In this document: piece by piece, positions 1-12,938 of the stretch
Layout: each line of letters begins with the position of its first letter
How positions within the stretch are numbered: the stretch's first letter is position 1
DNA from: Meandrina meandrites
Taxonomy: Eukaryota > Cnidaria > Anthozoa > Scleractinia > Meandrinidae
NCBI GenBank assembly: GCA_963693305.1
Contig: OY855907.1
Coordinates: 39,458,856 to 39,522,855, forward strand
DNA: 64,000 nucleotides
Direction of reading: 5' to 3'
Position numbers and translations under genes: made by a program
The notes under the pieces: model-generated
The model's database searches: none
Told to the model about the DNA's origin: nothing
The model's input: the letters and a program-made list of their open reading frames with translations, nothing else

Positions 1-1590
1 GAAAATACAACATATAGTTTCACGTCTTGTCACCAGTCTCATCTACCTTCTTTAAAGACATGATAAGAGCACCCCCCCCCCCCCCACCCTGTGAGTGAAC
101 TTGGCAACAGTTGAACAAAACATACCAGTTTGAAGAGAAGGATAGTTATAGTGTTGAATGACACAAATTTTATTCTTTGGACACTGAATTGAAAAATTGA
201 AATTTTTTCAGCACTCATGTGGAATCCTCTTAGACCCTTTTTGTGTTGTCAGGCCTCATATAGATATGTATAGCTATGCGCATCTATGGATCTAGACAGG
301 GAAAGGTTGTACAAATCCATTAGGGGGTGAAAGGCACATGGACAACTAGACAGCTTTATCAACCCTGCATATATCCATGCAGTACTTGGGCTGGAAAGAG
401 CACAACAACGTTGCTAGTAACAATAGTAGCTGTTACAGAAAACAAGTTCAAAATATGGATACGCATCTATGGTATAGTGAAGTTCCCTGTACTAGGCAAT
501 GGTTGTAGAAGCGTAATAAAAGGAATATGGATTAATGAAAAAGACGAAATAGTGAATTGCTAATGATTTGAGTGTGAAATACAAAAAATCCATATGGTAC
601 CGAAAGAACCGGAAAACTGATTTTGCAATATTGAGGGAAGAGTGGGATTCCTGTGGGCATTTACATAAGGCCTGTTTTAGCCTAAAATGTGCAATGAATT
701 TTTTTTTTAAATTCTGTTTGAATGTTATGTCACATAAATCAAAAGACATTTTGCACTGGGAGAAAGGAAAATAACTGAAAATGGGGTTCATATTAGTTAA
801 CTTCCAGCTTAGGTAAGTTCGGTGATGACTGACTTGCTGCTGCCCGGTACGAAAACCCTAGAAAACCCTGTGGGAAAAAATAAAGGGAACGTACTCTCCT
901 CATCGAAGGCTTAGCGCACTACCCCTGGAGATGGGGCCAATCAAATACCGAATTAATTTAAGCTATATTTATAAATATGTGTCAAGTCCACAATATTGTT
1001 CAGACGTGCAAGTGTCCTGAGCTGTGCCACTGACTGAGCTCCACCAAGGCATGTCAGAGGTAATCCAACAACTGATAGCAGGACAGACAGGCATCTCCAA
1101 ATCAGCTCGACCATGCAAAAACAGAGAAATAACGAAACAATGAATGAGAAAGGGTGATGATTTTCTGGGTGGGATATGGGCAAATAAATTTTTAAATGAG
1201 ATCAGTAGTTGTACATAAGCTATATTCCATAGTGGTTAAACCACATACAGTATTCAATGACCACCCAGGGCCAATGAAATGAAAATCCTATTGCAGCCAA
1301 CCCACGTGAGTTGATGTGAAAGACAAAATATTCTGTTTAGTCAATCGAAGCCAAACATAATACCATTGAGAAACTACAAAAGCAGCAGAATAAAACAGGG
1401 CACCCAAAGGGTACATGTGTGGGATACAATGTTGCGATTCATCTGCATAACTCACTTGTATAAGTTATTTACATAATTTTCTTTTCTTTTCAACAAATGC
1501 ATACTGATTATAGCGCACCATTGAAGGGAAGTGCTTTAACATTCAGTTACAGTGCTTTTACAGCTAGACAAGGATATGGCTGTAACCAAT
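1..1590. repeat. Megasatellite module A, copy 1
   Basis: First of five near-identical copies of a segment of about 1.55 kb (others begin at 8052, 23714, 40333 and 56757). It contains a C-tract of variable length (about 69-90), AT-rich non-coding sequence and a constant run into the first 32-bp repeat at about 1591. Short open frames (327-563, 568-774, 953-1183) recur in the other copies only because the copies are recent duplicates; they have no recognisable domain and I do not call them genes. The window starts at the module boundary, so the left neighbour of this unit is unknown. Confidence 0.9.
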
Positions 1591-4500
1591 AAGTGTGCAC
1601 ATAAGTGTGCACAAAAATGACTGCACAAGCACATAAGTGTGCACAAAGATGACTGTACACCCATATAAGTGTACACATAAATTACTGTAAACGAAAATAA
1701 GTGTGCACAAAAATGACTGTACACGCAAATAAGTGTACCCAAAGGTGACTGTACACCCACATAAGTGTGCACAAAAATGACTGCAAACGCACATAAGTGT
1801 GCACAATAATGACTGCACACGCACATAAGTGTGCACAAAAATGACTGTACACGCACATAAGTGTGCACAAAAATGACTGTACACGCACATAAGTGTGCAC
1901 AAAAATGACTGTACACGAACATAAGTGTGAACAAAAATGACTGTACCCCGACGTAAGTGTGCACAAAAATGAATGTACACCCACATAAGTGTGAACAAAA
2001 ATGACTGTACACGCACAAAAGTGTGCACAAAAATGACTGTACACCCACATAAGTGTTCACAATAATGACTGTACACGCACATAAGAGTGCACTTTAATGA
2101 CCGTACACGCACATAAGTGTGCACAATAATGACTGTACACGCACATAAGTTTGCACAAAAATGACTATACACGCACATACGTGTGCACAAAATGACTGTA
2201 CTCCCACATAAGTGTACACAAAAATGAATGTACACCGACATAAGTGTGCACAAAAATGACTTTACACCCACATAAGTGTAGACATAAATGACTGTACATG
2301 CACATAAGAATGCGCAAAAATGACTGCACACGCACATAAGTGTGCACAAAGATGACTGTAAACCCACAGAAGTTTACACAAGAATGACTGTACAAGCATA
2401 TAAGTGTGCACAAAAATAACTGTACACCCACATAACTGTGCACAAAAATGACTGTACACCCAGATAAGGGTGCACAAAAATGACTGTACACCCACATAAG
2501 TGTGCATAAAAATGCCTGTACACGAACATAAGTGTGCACAAAAAAGATTGTACCCCGACATAAGTGTGTGCAAAAATGAACGTACACCCACATAAGTGTG
2601 AATAAAAATGACTGTACACGCACATAAGTGTGCACAAAAATGACTGTACACCCACATAAGTGTGCATAAAAATGACTGTACACGCACATAAGTGTGCACA
2701 AAAATGACTGTACACCCACATAAGTGTGCATAATAATGACTGTACACGCACATAAGAGTGTACAAAAATGATCTTACACCCACATAAGTGTGCACAAAAC
2801 TGACTGTACACCCACATAAGTGTAGACATAAATGACTGTACACGCACATGAGTGTGTGCAAAAATGACTATACACGCACCTAAGTGTCCACAAAATGAGT
2901 GTACACCCACAGAAGTTTGCACAAAAATGACTGTACACGCATATAAGTGTGCACAAAAATAACTGTACACGCACATAAGTGTGCACAATAATGACTATAC
3001 ACCCACATAAGTGTACACAAAGATGACTGTACACCCACAGAAGTTTGCACAAAAACGACTGTACACGCGTATAAGTGTGCACAAAAATATCTGTACACCC
3101 ACATAACTGTGCACAATAATGACTGTACACCCACATAAGTGTGCACAAAAATGACTTTACACGCACATAAGTGTGCACAAAAGTGACTGTACACCCACAC
3201 ATGTGTGCAGAAAAATGACAGTACACGCACGTAAGTGTGCACAAAAATGACTGTACCCCGACATAAGTGTGCACAAAGATGACTGAACACACACAGAAGT
3301 TTGCACAAAAATGACTGTACACGCACAAAAGTGTGCACAAAAATAACTGTAAACGCACATAAGTGTGCACAAAAATAACTGTACACGCACATAACTGTAG
3401 ACAAAAATGACTGTACACCCACATAAGTGTGCACAAAGATGACTGTACACGCACATAAGTGTGCACAAAAATGACCTTACACCCAGATAAGTGTGCACAA
3501 AAATGACTGTACACCCAAATAAGTGTGCACAAAGATGACTGTAAACCCACATAAGTGTGCACAAAAATGACTGTACACGCATATAAGTGTGCACAAAAAT
3601 AACTGTACACGCACATAAGTGTGACCAAAAATGACTGTACACGCGCATAAGTGTGAACAAAAATGACTGTACCCCGACATAAGTGTGCACAAAAATTAAT
3701 GTACACCCACATAAGTGTGAACAAAAATGACTGTACACGCACAAAAATGTGCACAAAAATGACTGTACACCCACATAAGTGTGCACAATAATGACTGTAC
3801 ACGCACATAAGTTTGCACAAAAATGACTATACACGCACATAAGTGTACACAAAAATGAATGTACACCCACGTAAGTGTGCACAAAAATGACTGTACACGC
3901 ACAAAAGTGTGCACAAAAATGACTGTACACCAACATAAGTGTAGACATAAATGACTGTACTTGCACATAAGTATGCGCAAAAATGACTGCACACGCACAT
4001 AAGTGTGCACAAAGATGACTGTACACAAACAGAAGTTTACACAAGAATGACTGTACAAGCATATAAGTGTGCACAAAAATAACTGTACACCCACATAACT
4101 GTGCACAAAAATGACTGTACACCCAGATAAGGGTGCACAAAAATGACTGTACACCCACATAAGTGTGCATAAAAATGCCTGTACACGTACATAAGTGTGC
4201 ACAAAAAAGACTGTACCCCGACATAAGTGTGCACAAAAACGACTGTACACGCGTATAAGTGTGCACAAAAATAAGTGTACACCCACATAACTGTGCACAA
4301 TAATGACTGTACACCCACATAAGTGTGCACAAAAATGACTTTACACGCACATTAGTGTGCACAAAAGTGACTGTACACCCACACATGTGTGCAGAAAAAT
4401 GACAGTACACGCACGTAAGTGTGCACAAAAATGACTGTACCCCGACATAAGTGTGCACAAAGATGACTGTACACCCACAGAAGTTTACACAAGAATGACT

Positions 4501-7035
4501 GTACAAGCATATAAGTGTGCACAAAAATAACTGTACACCCACATAACTGTGATAAAAAATGACTGTACACCCAGATAAGGGTGCACAAAAATGACATTAC
4601 ACCCACATAAGTGTGCATAAAAATGCCTGTACACGTACATAAGTGTGCACAAAAAAGACTGTACCCCGACATAAGTGTGCGCAAAAATGAATGTACACCC
4701 ACATAAGTGTGAATAAAAGTGACTGTACACGCACATAAGTGTGCACAAAAATGACTGTACACCCACATAAGTGTGCATAATAATGACTGTACACGCACAT
4801 AAGAGTGTACAAAAATGACCTTACACCCAGATAAGTGTGCACAAAACTGACTGTACACCCACATAAGTGTAGACATAAATGACTGTACACGCACATGAGT
4901 GTGTGCAAAAATGACTATACACGCACCTAAGTGTCCACAAAATGAGTGTACACCCACAGAAGTTTGCACAAAAATGACTGTACACGCATATAAGTGTGCA
5001 CAAAAATAACTGTACACGCACATAAGTGTGCAAAATAATGACTATACACCCACATAAGTGTGCACAAAGATGACTGTACACCCACAGAAGTTTACACAAA
5101 AATGACTGCACACGCATATAAGTGTGCACAAAAATAACTGTACACGCACATAAGTGTGCACAATAATGACTATACACCCACATAAGTGTACACAAAGATG
5201 ACTGTACACCCACAGAAGTTTGCACAAAAACGACTGTACACGCGTATAAGTGTGCACAAAAATATCTGTACACCCACATAACTGTGCACAATAATGACTG
5301 TACACCCACATAAGTGTGCACAAAAATGACTTTACACGCACATAAGTGTGCACAAAAGTGACTGTACACCCACACATGTGTGCAGAAAAATGACAGTACA
5401 CGCACGTAAGTGTGCACAAAAATGACTGTACCCCGACATAAGTGTGCACAAAGATGACTGTACACACACAGAAGTTTGCACAAAAATGACTGTACACGCA
5501 CAAAAGTGTGCACAAAAATAACTGTAAACGCACATAAGTGTGCAAAAAAATAACTGTACACGCACATAACTGTAGATAAAAATGACTGTACACCCACATA
5601 AGTGTGCACAAAGATGACTGTAGACGCACATAAGTGTGCACAAAAATGACCTTACACCCAGATAAGTGTGCACAAAAATGACTGTACACCCAAATAAGTG
5701 TGCACAAAGATGACTGTACACCCACATAAGTGTGCACAAAAATGACTGTACACGCATATAAGTGTGCACAAAAATAACTGTACACGCACATAAGTGTGAC
5801 CAAAAATGACTGTACACGCACATAAGTGTGAACAAAAATGACTGTACCCCGACATAAGTGTGCACAAAAATTAATGTACACCCACATAAGTGTGAACAAA
5901 AATGACTGTACACGCACAAAAGTGTGCACAAAAATGACTGTACACCCACATAAGTGTGCTCAATAATGACTGTACACGCACATAAGTTTGCACAAAAATG
6001 ACTATACACGCACATAAGTGTACACAAAAATGAATGTACACCCACGTAAGTGTGCACAAAAATGACTGTACACGCACATAAGTGTGCACAAAAATGACTG
6101 TACACCAACATAAGTGTAGACATAAATGACTGTACATGCACATAAGTATGCGCAAAAATGACTGCACACGCACATAAGTGTGCACAAAGATGACTGTACA
6201 CCCACAGAAGTTTACACAAGAATGACTGTACAAGCATATAAGTGTGCACAAAAATAACTGTTCACTCACATAACTGTGCACAAAAATGACTGTACACCCA
6301 GATAAGGGTGCACAAAAATGACTGTACACCCACATAAGTGTGCATAAAAATGCCTGTACACGTACATAAGTGTGCACAAAAAAGACTGTACCCCGACATA
6401 AGTGTGCACAAAAATGAATGTACACCCACATAAGTGGGAATAAAAATGACTGTACACGCACATAAGTGTGCACAAAAATGACCTTACACCCAGATAAGTG
6501 TGCACAAAACTGACTGTACGCCCACATAAGTGTAGACATAAATGACTATACACGCACATGAGTGTGTGCAAAAATGACTGTACACGCACCTAAGTGTTCA
6601 CAAAGATGAGTGTACACCCACAGAAGTTTGCACAAAAATGACTGTACACGCATATAAGTGTGCACAAAAATAACTGTACACGCACATAAGTGTGCACAAT
6701 AATGACTATACACCCACATAAGTGTGCACAAAGATGACTGTATACACAGCGAAGTTTGCACAAAAATGACTGCACACGCACATAAGTGTGCACAAAAATA
6801 TCTGTACACCCACATAACTGTTCACAATAATGACTGTACACCCACATAAGTGTGCACAAAAATGACTTTACACGCACATATGTGTGCAGAAAAATGACAG
6901 TACACGCACGTAAGTGTGCACAAAAATGACTGTAAACCCACAGAAGTTTGCACAAAAATGACTGTACACGCACAAAAGTGTGCACAAAAATAACTGTAAA
7001 CGCACATAAGTGTGCTCAATAATGACTGTACACCC
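1591..7035. repeat. Long 32-bp minisatellite array B, copy 1 (about 170 monomers)
   Basis: Uninterrupted tandem array; the commonest monomer contains CATAAGTGTGCAC, an A5 tract, TGACTGTACAC and GCA. Monomers differ by point changes (CGCA/CCCA, CACAAAAAT/CATAATAAT and others). The minus strand lacks stops in most monomers, and because 32 is not a multiple of three the translated pattern recurs every 96 bp (32 codons) in all frames. This gives long apparent proteins rich in Cys, His, Val and Phe, which I reject as genes. A segment of about 2.18 kb is duplicated inside this array: the pattern at 3477-3692 recurs at 5652-5867. Confidence 0.95.
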
Positions 7036-7160
7036 CATGTTATGTTCATTTAAAAGTGATTTGTTTCCTATGTTTCAGTGGCATGCCTAAACTAGCTACC
7101 TCGAAGCTAAGTGTATGACCACTATAAACAACATTTACATTTTTTTACATTTACATTTTT
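7036..7160. repeat. Spacer C, copy 1
   Basis: Single-copy-looking spacer between the long and short 32-bp arrays. It runs from CCCCATGTTATG to a T-rich stretch with repeated ACATTT and recurs at 22694-22821, 55742-55864 and, split by an 11.1-kb insertion, at 28188-28192 plus 39320-39440. No coding potential seen. Confidence 0.85.
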
Positions 7161-7480
7161 ACCCACATAAGTGTGCAAAAAATGACTTTACATGCACATA
7201 AGTGTGCACAAAAATGACTGTAGACGCACATAAGTGTGCACAAAGACGACTGTACACCCAGATAATTTTGCACAAAAATGACTGTACACCCACATAAGTT
7301 TGCACAAAAAGGACTGTACACGCACATAAGTGTGCACAGAAATGACTGTAAACCCATATAAGTGTGCACAAAAATGACTGCAAACGCACATAAGTTAGCA
7401 CAATAATGACTGTACACGCACATAGGTGTGCACAAAAATGACTGTACATCCACATAAGTGTGCACAAAAATGACTGTACA
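7161..7480. repeat. Short 32-bp array D, copy 1 (10 monomers)
   Basis: Ten monomers related to array B but with a fixed monomer order that is the same in every unit (22822, 39441 and 55865), including a distinctive CAGATAATTTTGCAC variant. Its length is constant at about 320 bp, in contrast to array B. Confidence 0.9.
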
Positions 7481-8051
7481 GCCTTTTTGTGCCTGATATC
7501 TGAGCGAATTTGCAAAAACCTGGTCGCCGAGGTTTTCGGTTGGACTCGGGCGAAGCCCGAGTCCAAGCCCAGCTGGTGCCCTTAACGGTAGGAGGGCTGC
7601 CGTCACCAGTGCCCTGGTGACCTGGCCCAGGGTCGTAGCTATCCGCCGGTGCCTGGTTGGCGGACTAGCTGTTAAAAGTAGGGGGGGAGGGGAGGGTTTT
7701 TCTGTCCATGCTTGGGCCTGTTTGTGTAAATTTTGAGCACGTTTGTGTTGAATTTTGAATGCCCTGTGGGGGCTGTCGATTATTTTGATTGACGTTGCTT
7801 GAGGGTTCCCTGCTGAGAAGGGACCTGGCTGGTGTGTCAGGTGTCACGTGGGCTGGTGACGTGACAATCTCTAGCCAGGGGGGAGGCCTAGGGACTTTTA
7901 CCAGCTTGAAGTGTTTTGGCTTGTGGGCGACCAGGTTCTTGCAAATCCGCTAAAAATGGCTGTTTAAAATCTGTTAAAATCTGTGACAAAGCTCCTTTAA
8001 ATACATGTAAGCAAGTCCTGATGTGATGGACTTTTAATTTTCTGGTCTCTT
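7481..8051. repeat. Module E, copy 1
   Basis: GC-richer module closing each unit. It contains a perfect 12-bp stem with a GAA loop (7540-7566, TTGGACTCGGGC and its complement), an 8-bp hairpin GTCACCAG/CTGGTGAC, and inverted copies of a segment of about 27 bp near both ends (about 7501-7527 and 7924-7953, core GCAAxAACCTGGTCGCC). The end symmetry suggests a small transposon-like module captured into the repeat unit. No gene seen. Confidence 0.85.
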
Positions 8052-9636
8052 GAATATACAACATATAGTTTCACGTCTTGTCACCAGTCTCATCTACCTT
8101 CTTTAAAGACATGATAAGAGCACCCCCCCCCCCCCCCCCCCCCCCCCTGTGAGTGAACTTGGCAACAGTTGAACAAAACATACCAGTTTGAAGGGAAGGA
8201 TAGTTATACTGTTGAATGACACAAATTTTATTCTTTAGACACTGAATTGAAAAATTGAAATTTTTTCAGCACTCATGTGGAATCCTCTTAGACCCTTTTT
8301 GTGTTGTCAGGCCTCATATAGATATGTATAGCTATGCGCATCTATGGATCTAGACAGGGAAAGGTTGTACAAATCCATTAGGGGGTGAAAGGCACATGGA
8401 CAACTAGACAGCTTTATCAACCCTGCATATATCCATGCAGTACTTGGGCTCGAAAGAGCACAACAAAGTTGCTAGTAACAATAGTAGCTGTTACATGGAT
8501 ACGGATACGCATCTATGGTATAGTGGAGTTCCCTGTACTAGGCAATGGTTGTAGAAGCGTAATAAAAGGAATATGGATTAATGAAAAAGACGAAATAGTG
8601 AATTGCTAATGATTTGAGTGTGAAATACAAAAAATCCATATGGTACCGAAAGAACCGGAAAACTGATTTTGCAATATTGAGGGAAGAGTGGGATTCCTGT
8701 GGGCATTTACATAAGGCCTGTTTTAGCCTAAAATGTGCAATGAATTTTTTTTTTAAATTCTGTTTGAATGTTATGTCACATAAATCAAAAGACATTTTGC
8801 ACTGGGAGAAAGGAAAATAACTGAAAATGGGGTTCATATTAGTTAACTTCCAGCTTAGGTAAGTTCGGTGATGACTGACTTGCTGCTGCCCGGTACGAAA
8901 ACCCTAGAAAACCCTGTGGCAAAAAATAAAGGGAACCTACTCTCCTCATCGAAGGCTGAGCGCACTACCCCTGGAGATGGGGCCAATCAAATACCGAATT
9001 AATTTAAGCTATATTTATAAATATGTGTCAAGTCCACAATATTGTTCAGACGTGCAAGTGTCCTGAGCTGTGCCACTGACTGAGCTCCACCAAGGCATGT
9101 CAGAGGTAATCCAACAACTGATAGCAGGACAGACAGGCATCTCCAAATCAGCTCGACCATGCAAAAACAGAGAAATAACGAAACAATGAATGAGAAAGGG
9201 TGATGATTTTCTGGGTGGGATATGGGCAAATAAATTTTTAAATGAGATCAGTAGTTGTACATAAGCTATATTCCATAGTGGTTAAACCACATACAGTATT
9301 CAATGACCACCCAGGGCCAATGAAATGAAAATCCTATTGCAGCCAACCCACGTGAGTTGATGTGAAAGAAAAAATATTCTGTTTAGTCAATCGAAGCCAA
9401 ACATAATACCATTGAGAAACTACAAAAGCAGCAGAAAAAAACAGGGCACCCAAAGGGTACATGTGTGGGATACAATGTTGCGATTCATCTGCATAACTCA
9501 CTTGTATAAGTTATTTACATAATTTTCTTTTCTTTTCAACAAATGCATACTGATTATAGCGCACCATTGAAGGGAAGTGCTTTAACATTCAGTTACAGTG
9601 CTTTTACAGCTAGACAAGGATATGGCTGTAACCAAT
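8052..9636. repeat. Megasatellite module A, copy 2
   Basis: Near-identical to 1-1590. The C-tract is longer (about 8124-8147), and about 17 bp present in the other copies (between GCTGTTACA and GGATACGCATC, near 8495) are missing. Non-coding. Confidence 0.9.
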
Positions 9637-12565
9637 AAGTGTGCACATAAGTGTGCACAAAAATGACTGCACAAGCACATAAGTGTGCACAAAGATGACT
9701 GTACACCCATATAAGTGTACACATAAATTACTGTAAACGAAAATAAGTGTGCACAAAAATGACTATACACGCACATAAGTGTTTCCAAAGGTGACTGTAC
9801 ACCCACATTAGTGTGCACAAAAATGACTGCAAACGCACATAAGTGTGCACAATAATGACTGCACACGCACATAAGTGTGCACAAAAATGACTGTACACGC
9901 ACATAAGTGTGCACAAAAATGACTGTACACGCACATAAGTGTGCACAAAAATGACTGTACACGCACATAAGTGTGAACAAAAATGATTGTACCCCGACAT
10001 AAGTGTGCACAAAAATGAATGTACACCCACATAAGTGTGAACAAAAATGACTGTACACGCACAAAAGTGTGCACAAAAATGACTGTACACCCACATAAGT
10101 GTGCACAATAATGACTGTACACGCACATAAGAGTGCACATTAATGACCGTACACGCACATAAGTGTGCACAATAATGACTGTACACGCACATAAGTTTGA
10201 ACAAAAATGACTATTCACGCACATACGTGTGCACAAAATGACTGTACCCCCACATAAGTGTACACAAAAATGAATGTACACCGACATAAGTGTGCACAAA
10301 AATGACTTTACACCCACATAAGTGTAGACATAAATGACTGTACATGCACATAAGTATGCGAAAAAATGACTGCACACGCACATAAGTGTGCACAAAGATG
10401 ACTGTACACCCACAGAAGTTTACACAAGAATGACTGTACAAGCATATAAGTGTGCTCAAAAATAACTGTACACCCACATAACTGTGCACAAAAATGACTG
10501 TACACCCAGATAAGGGTGCACAAAAATGACCTTACACCCACATAAGTGTGCATAAAAATGCCTGTACACGTACATAAGTGTGCACAAAAAAGACTGTACC
10601 CCGACATAAGTGTGCGAAAAAATGAATGTACACAAAAATAAGTGTGAATAAAAATGACTGTACACGCACATAAGTGTGCACAAAAATGACTGTACACCCA
10701 AATAAGTGTGCATAATAATGACTGTACACGCACATAAGAGTGTACAAAAATGACCTTACACCCAGATAAGTGTGCACAAAACTGACTTTACACCCACATA
10801 AGTGTAGACATAAATGACTGTACACGCAGATTAGTGTGTGCAAAAATGACTGTACACGCACCTAAGTGTCCACAAAGATGAGTGTACACCCACAGAAGTT
10901 TGCACAAAAATGACTGTACACGCATATAAGTGTGCACAAAAATAACTGTACACGCACATAAGTGTGCACAATAACGACTATACACCCACATAAGTGTGCA
11001 CAAAGATGACTGTACACCCACAGAAGTTTACACAAAAATGACTGCACACGCATATAAGTGTGCACAAAAATAACTGTACACGCACATAAGTGTGCACAAT
11101 AATGACTATACACCCACATAAGTGTACACAAAGATGACTGTACACCCACAGAAGTTTGCACAAAAACGACTTTACACGCGTATAAGTGTGCACAAAAATA
11201 ACTGTACACCCACATAACTGTGCACAATAATGACTGTACACCCACATAAGTGTGCACAAAAATGACTTTACACGCACATCAGTGTGCACAAAAGTGACTG
11301 TACACCCACACATGTGTGCACAAAAATGACAGTACACGCACGTAAGTGTGCACAAAAATGACTGTACCCCGACATAAGTGTGCACAAAGATGACTGTACA
11401 CCCACAGAAGTTTACACAAGAATGACTGTACAAGCATATAAGTGTGCACAAAAATAACTGTACACCCACATAACTGTGCACAAAAATGACTGTACACCCA
11501 GATAAGGGTGCACAAAAATGACCTTACACCCACATAAGTGTGCATAAAAATGCCTGTACACGTACATAAATGTGCACAAAAAAGACTGTACCCCGACATA
11601 AGTGTGCGCAAAAATGAATGTACACCAACATAAGTGTGAATAAAAGTGACTGTACACCCACATAAGTGTGCACAAAAATAACTGTACACCCACATAAGTG
11701 TGCATAATAATGACTGTACACGCACATAAGAGTGTACAAAAATGACCTTACACCCAGATAAGTGTGCACAAAACTGACTGTACACCCACATAAGTGTAGA
11801 CATAAATGACTGTACACGCAGATGAGTGTGTGCAAAAATGACTGTACACGCACCTAAGTGTCCACAAAGATGAGTGTACACCCACAGAAGTTTGCACAAA
11901 AATGACTGTACACGCATATAAGTGTGCACAAAAATAACTGTACACGCACATAAGTGTGCACAATAATGACTATACACCCACATAAGTGTGCACAAAGATG
12001 ACTGTACACCCACAGAAGTTTACAAAAAAATGACTGCACACGCATATAAGTGTGCAAAAAAATAACTGTACACGCACATAAGTGTGCACAATAATGACTA
12101 TACACCCACATAAGTGTGCACAAAGATGACTGTACACACACAGAAGTTTGCACAAAAATGACTGCACACGCATATAAGTGTGCACAAAAATAACTGTACA
12201 CGCACATAAGTGTGCACAATAATGACTATACACCCACATAAGTGTCCACAAAGATGAGTGTACACCCACAGACGTTTGCACAAAAATGACTGTACACGCA
12301 TATAAGTGTGCACAAAAATAACTGTACACGCACATAAGTGTGCACAATAATGACTATACACCCACATAAGTGTACACAAAGATGAGTGTACACCCACAGA
12401 AGTTTGCATAAAAATGACTGTACACGCGTATAAGTGTGCACAAAAATAACTTTACACCCACATAAGTGTGCACAAAAATGACTTTACACGCACATAAGTG
12501 TGCACAAAAATGACTGTACACCCACATATGTGTGCAGAAAAATGACAGTACACGCACGTAAGTGT
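9637..12565. repeat. Long 32-bp array B, copy 2, left part
   Basis: Same 32-bp family as 1591-7035. It is broken at AGTGT (12561-12565) by the BEL/Pao element; the last monomers follow at 22573-22693. Without the insert the array is about 3.05 kb, against 5.44 kb in copy 1. Confidence 0.93.
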
Positions 12566-12734
12566 TGTCATGGAGAAATCACTCCACGAAAAGTAACATT
12601 TGTACAGTCCCGCGTGTATTACGTCACTCGGGATTCCCGCGAACACGTGATAGAAAAGATAGGATTAGAGCCGCCATGTTGGCATGATGTTGTGTTACGA
12701 AGGAAAGCTAAAATAAAAGTCGCCCAACGCGACA
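12566..12734 (+). repeat. 5' LTR of the BEL/Pao element
   Basis: TG...CA-bounded 169-bp repeat matching 22404-22572 with two visible substitutions (CACGTGATAG versus CACGTGAAAG; AAAGTCGCCC versus AAACTCGCCC). It presumably holds the promoter and RNA start site, but I see no clear TATA box. Confidence 0.95.
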
Positions 12735-12938
12735 TGGTAGCAGAGCGAGAGGATTGAAGAATAAAACAAAAACAAAAGAAACAAAGAAAGCCGTATCTAT
12801 CGCTTGAAGCCGTTCACATCATCCTCAGCCGAATAATTCTTTCCTCGAAGCCGTACGTTTTAGTGTTGTCAACAACATCAGCCTCGAATCAGCCGAGTTG
12901 ACGAATTACCTTGAAACCTAGCCGAAACATTCAGAGAC
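12735..12938 (+). promoter_or_regulatory. Primer-binding site and untranslated leader of BEL/Pao
   Basis: Directly after the LTR the sequence starts TGGTAGCAGAGCGAGAGG and continues ATTGAA. The reverse complement reads as a tRNA 3' end (T-arm TTCAATCC, acceptor strand, terminal CCA), so about 24 nt may pair with the primer tRNA. I did not identify the tRNA. The rest of the leader is A-rich and non-coding up to the ATG at 12939. Confidence 0.8.

Noticed and set aside
327..1183. Frames of 60-100 codons in module A, conserved in up to five copies
   Set aside because: Conservation is explained by recent duplication; base changes and small deletions between copies are not biased toward synonymous change, and no domain is visible.
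1591..7035. The regular repeats suggested a CRISPR-like array
   Set aside because: There are no unique spacers: the whole 32-bp unit repeats head to tail with only point variants, and the context is eukaryotic.
1536..7606. Dozens of long minus-strand frames encoding Cys/His/Val/Phe-rich proteins (up to 461 codons), also in the arrays at 9.6-12.5, 25.3-28.2, 54-55.7 and 58.3-58.8 kb
   Set aside because: All are translations of the stop-free strand of a 32-bp repeat read in a 96-bp register. They overlap in all three frames, begin and end wherever a monomer mutation creates or removes a stop, and lack upstream signals.
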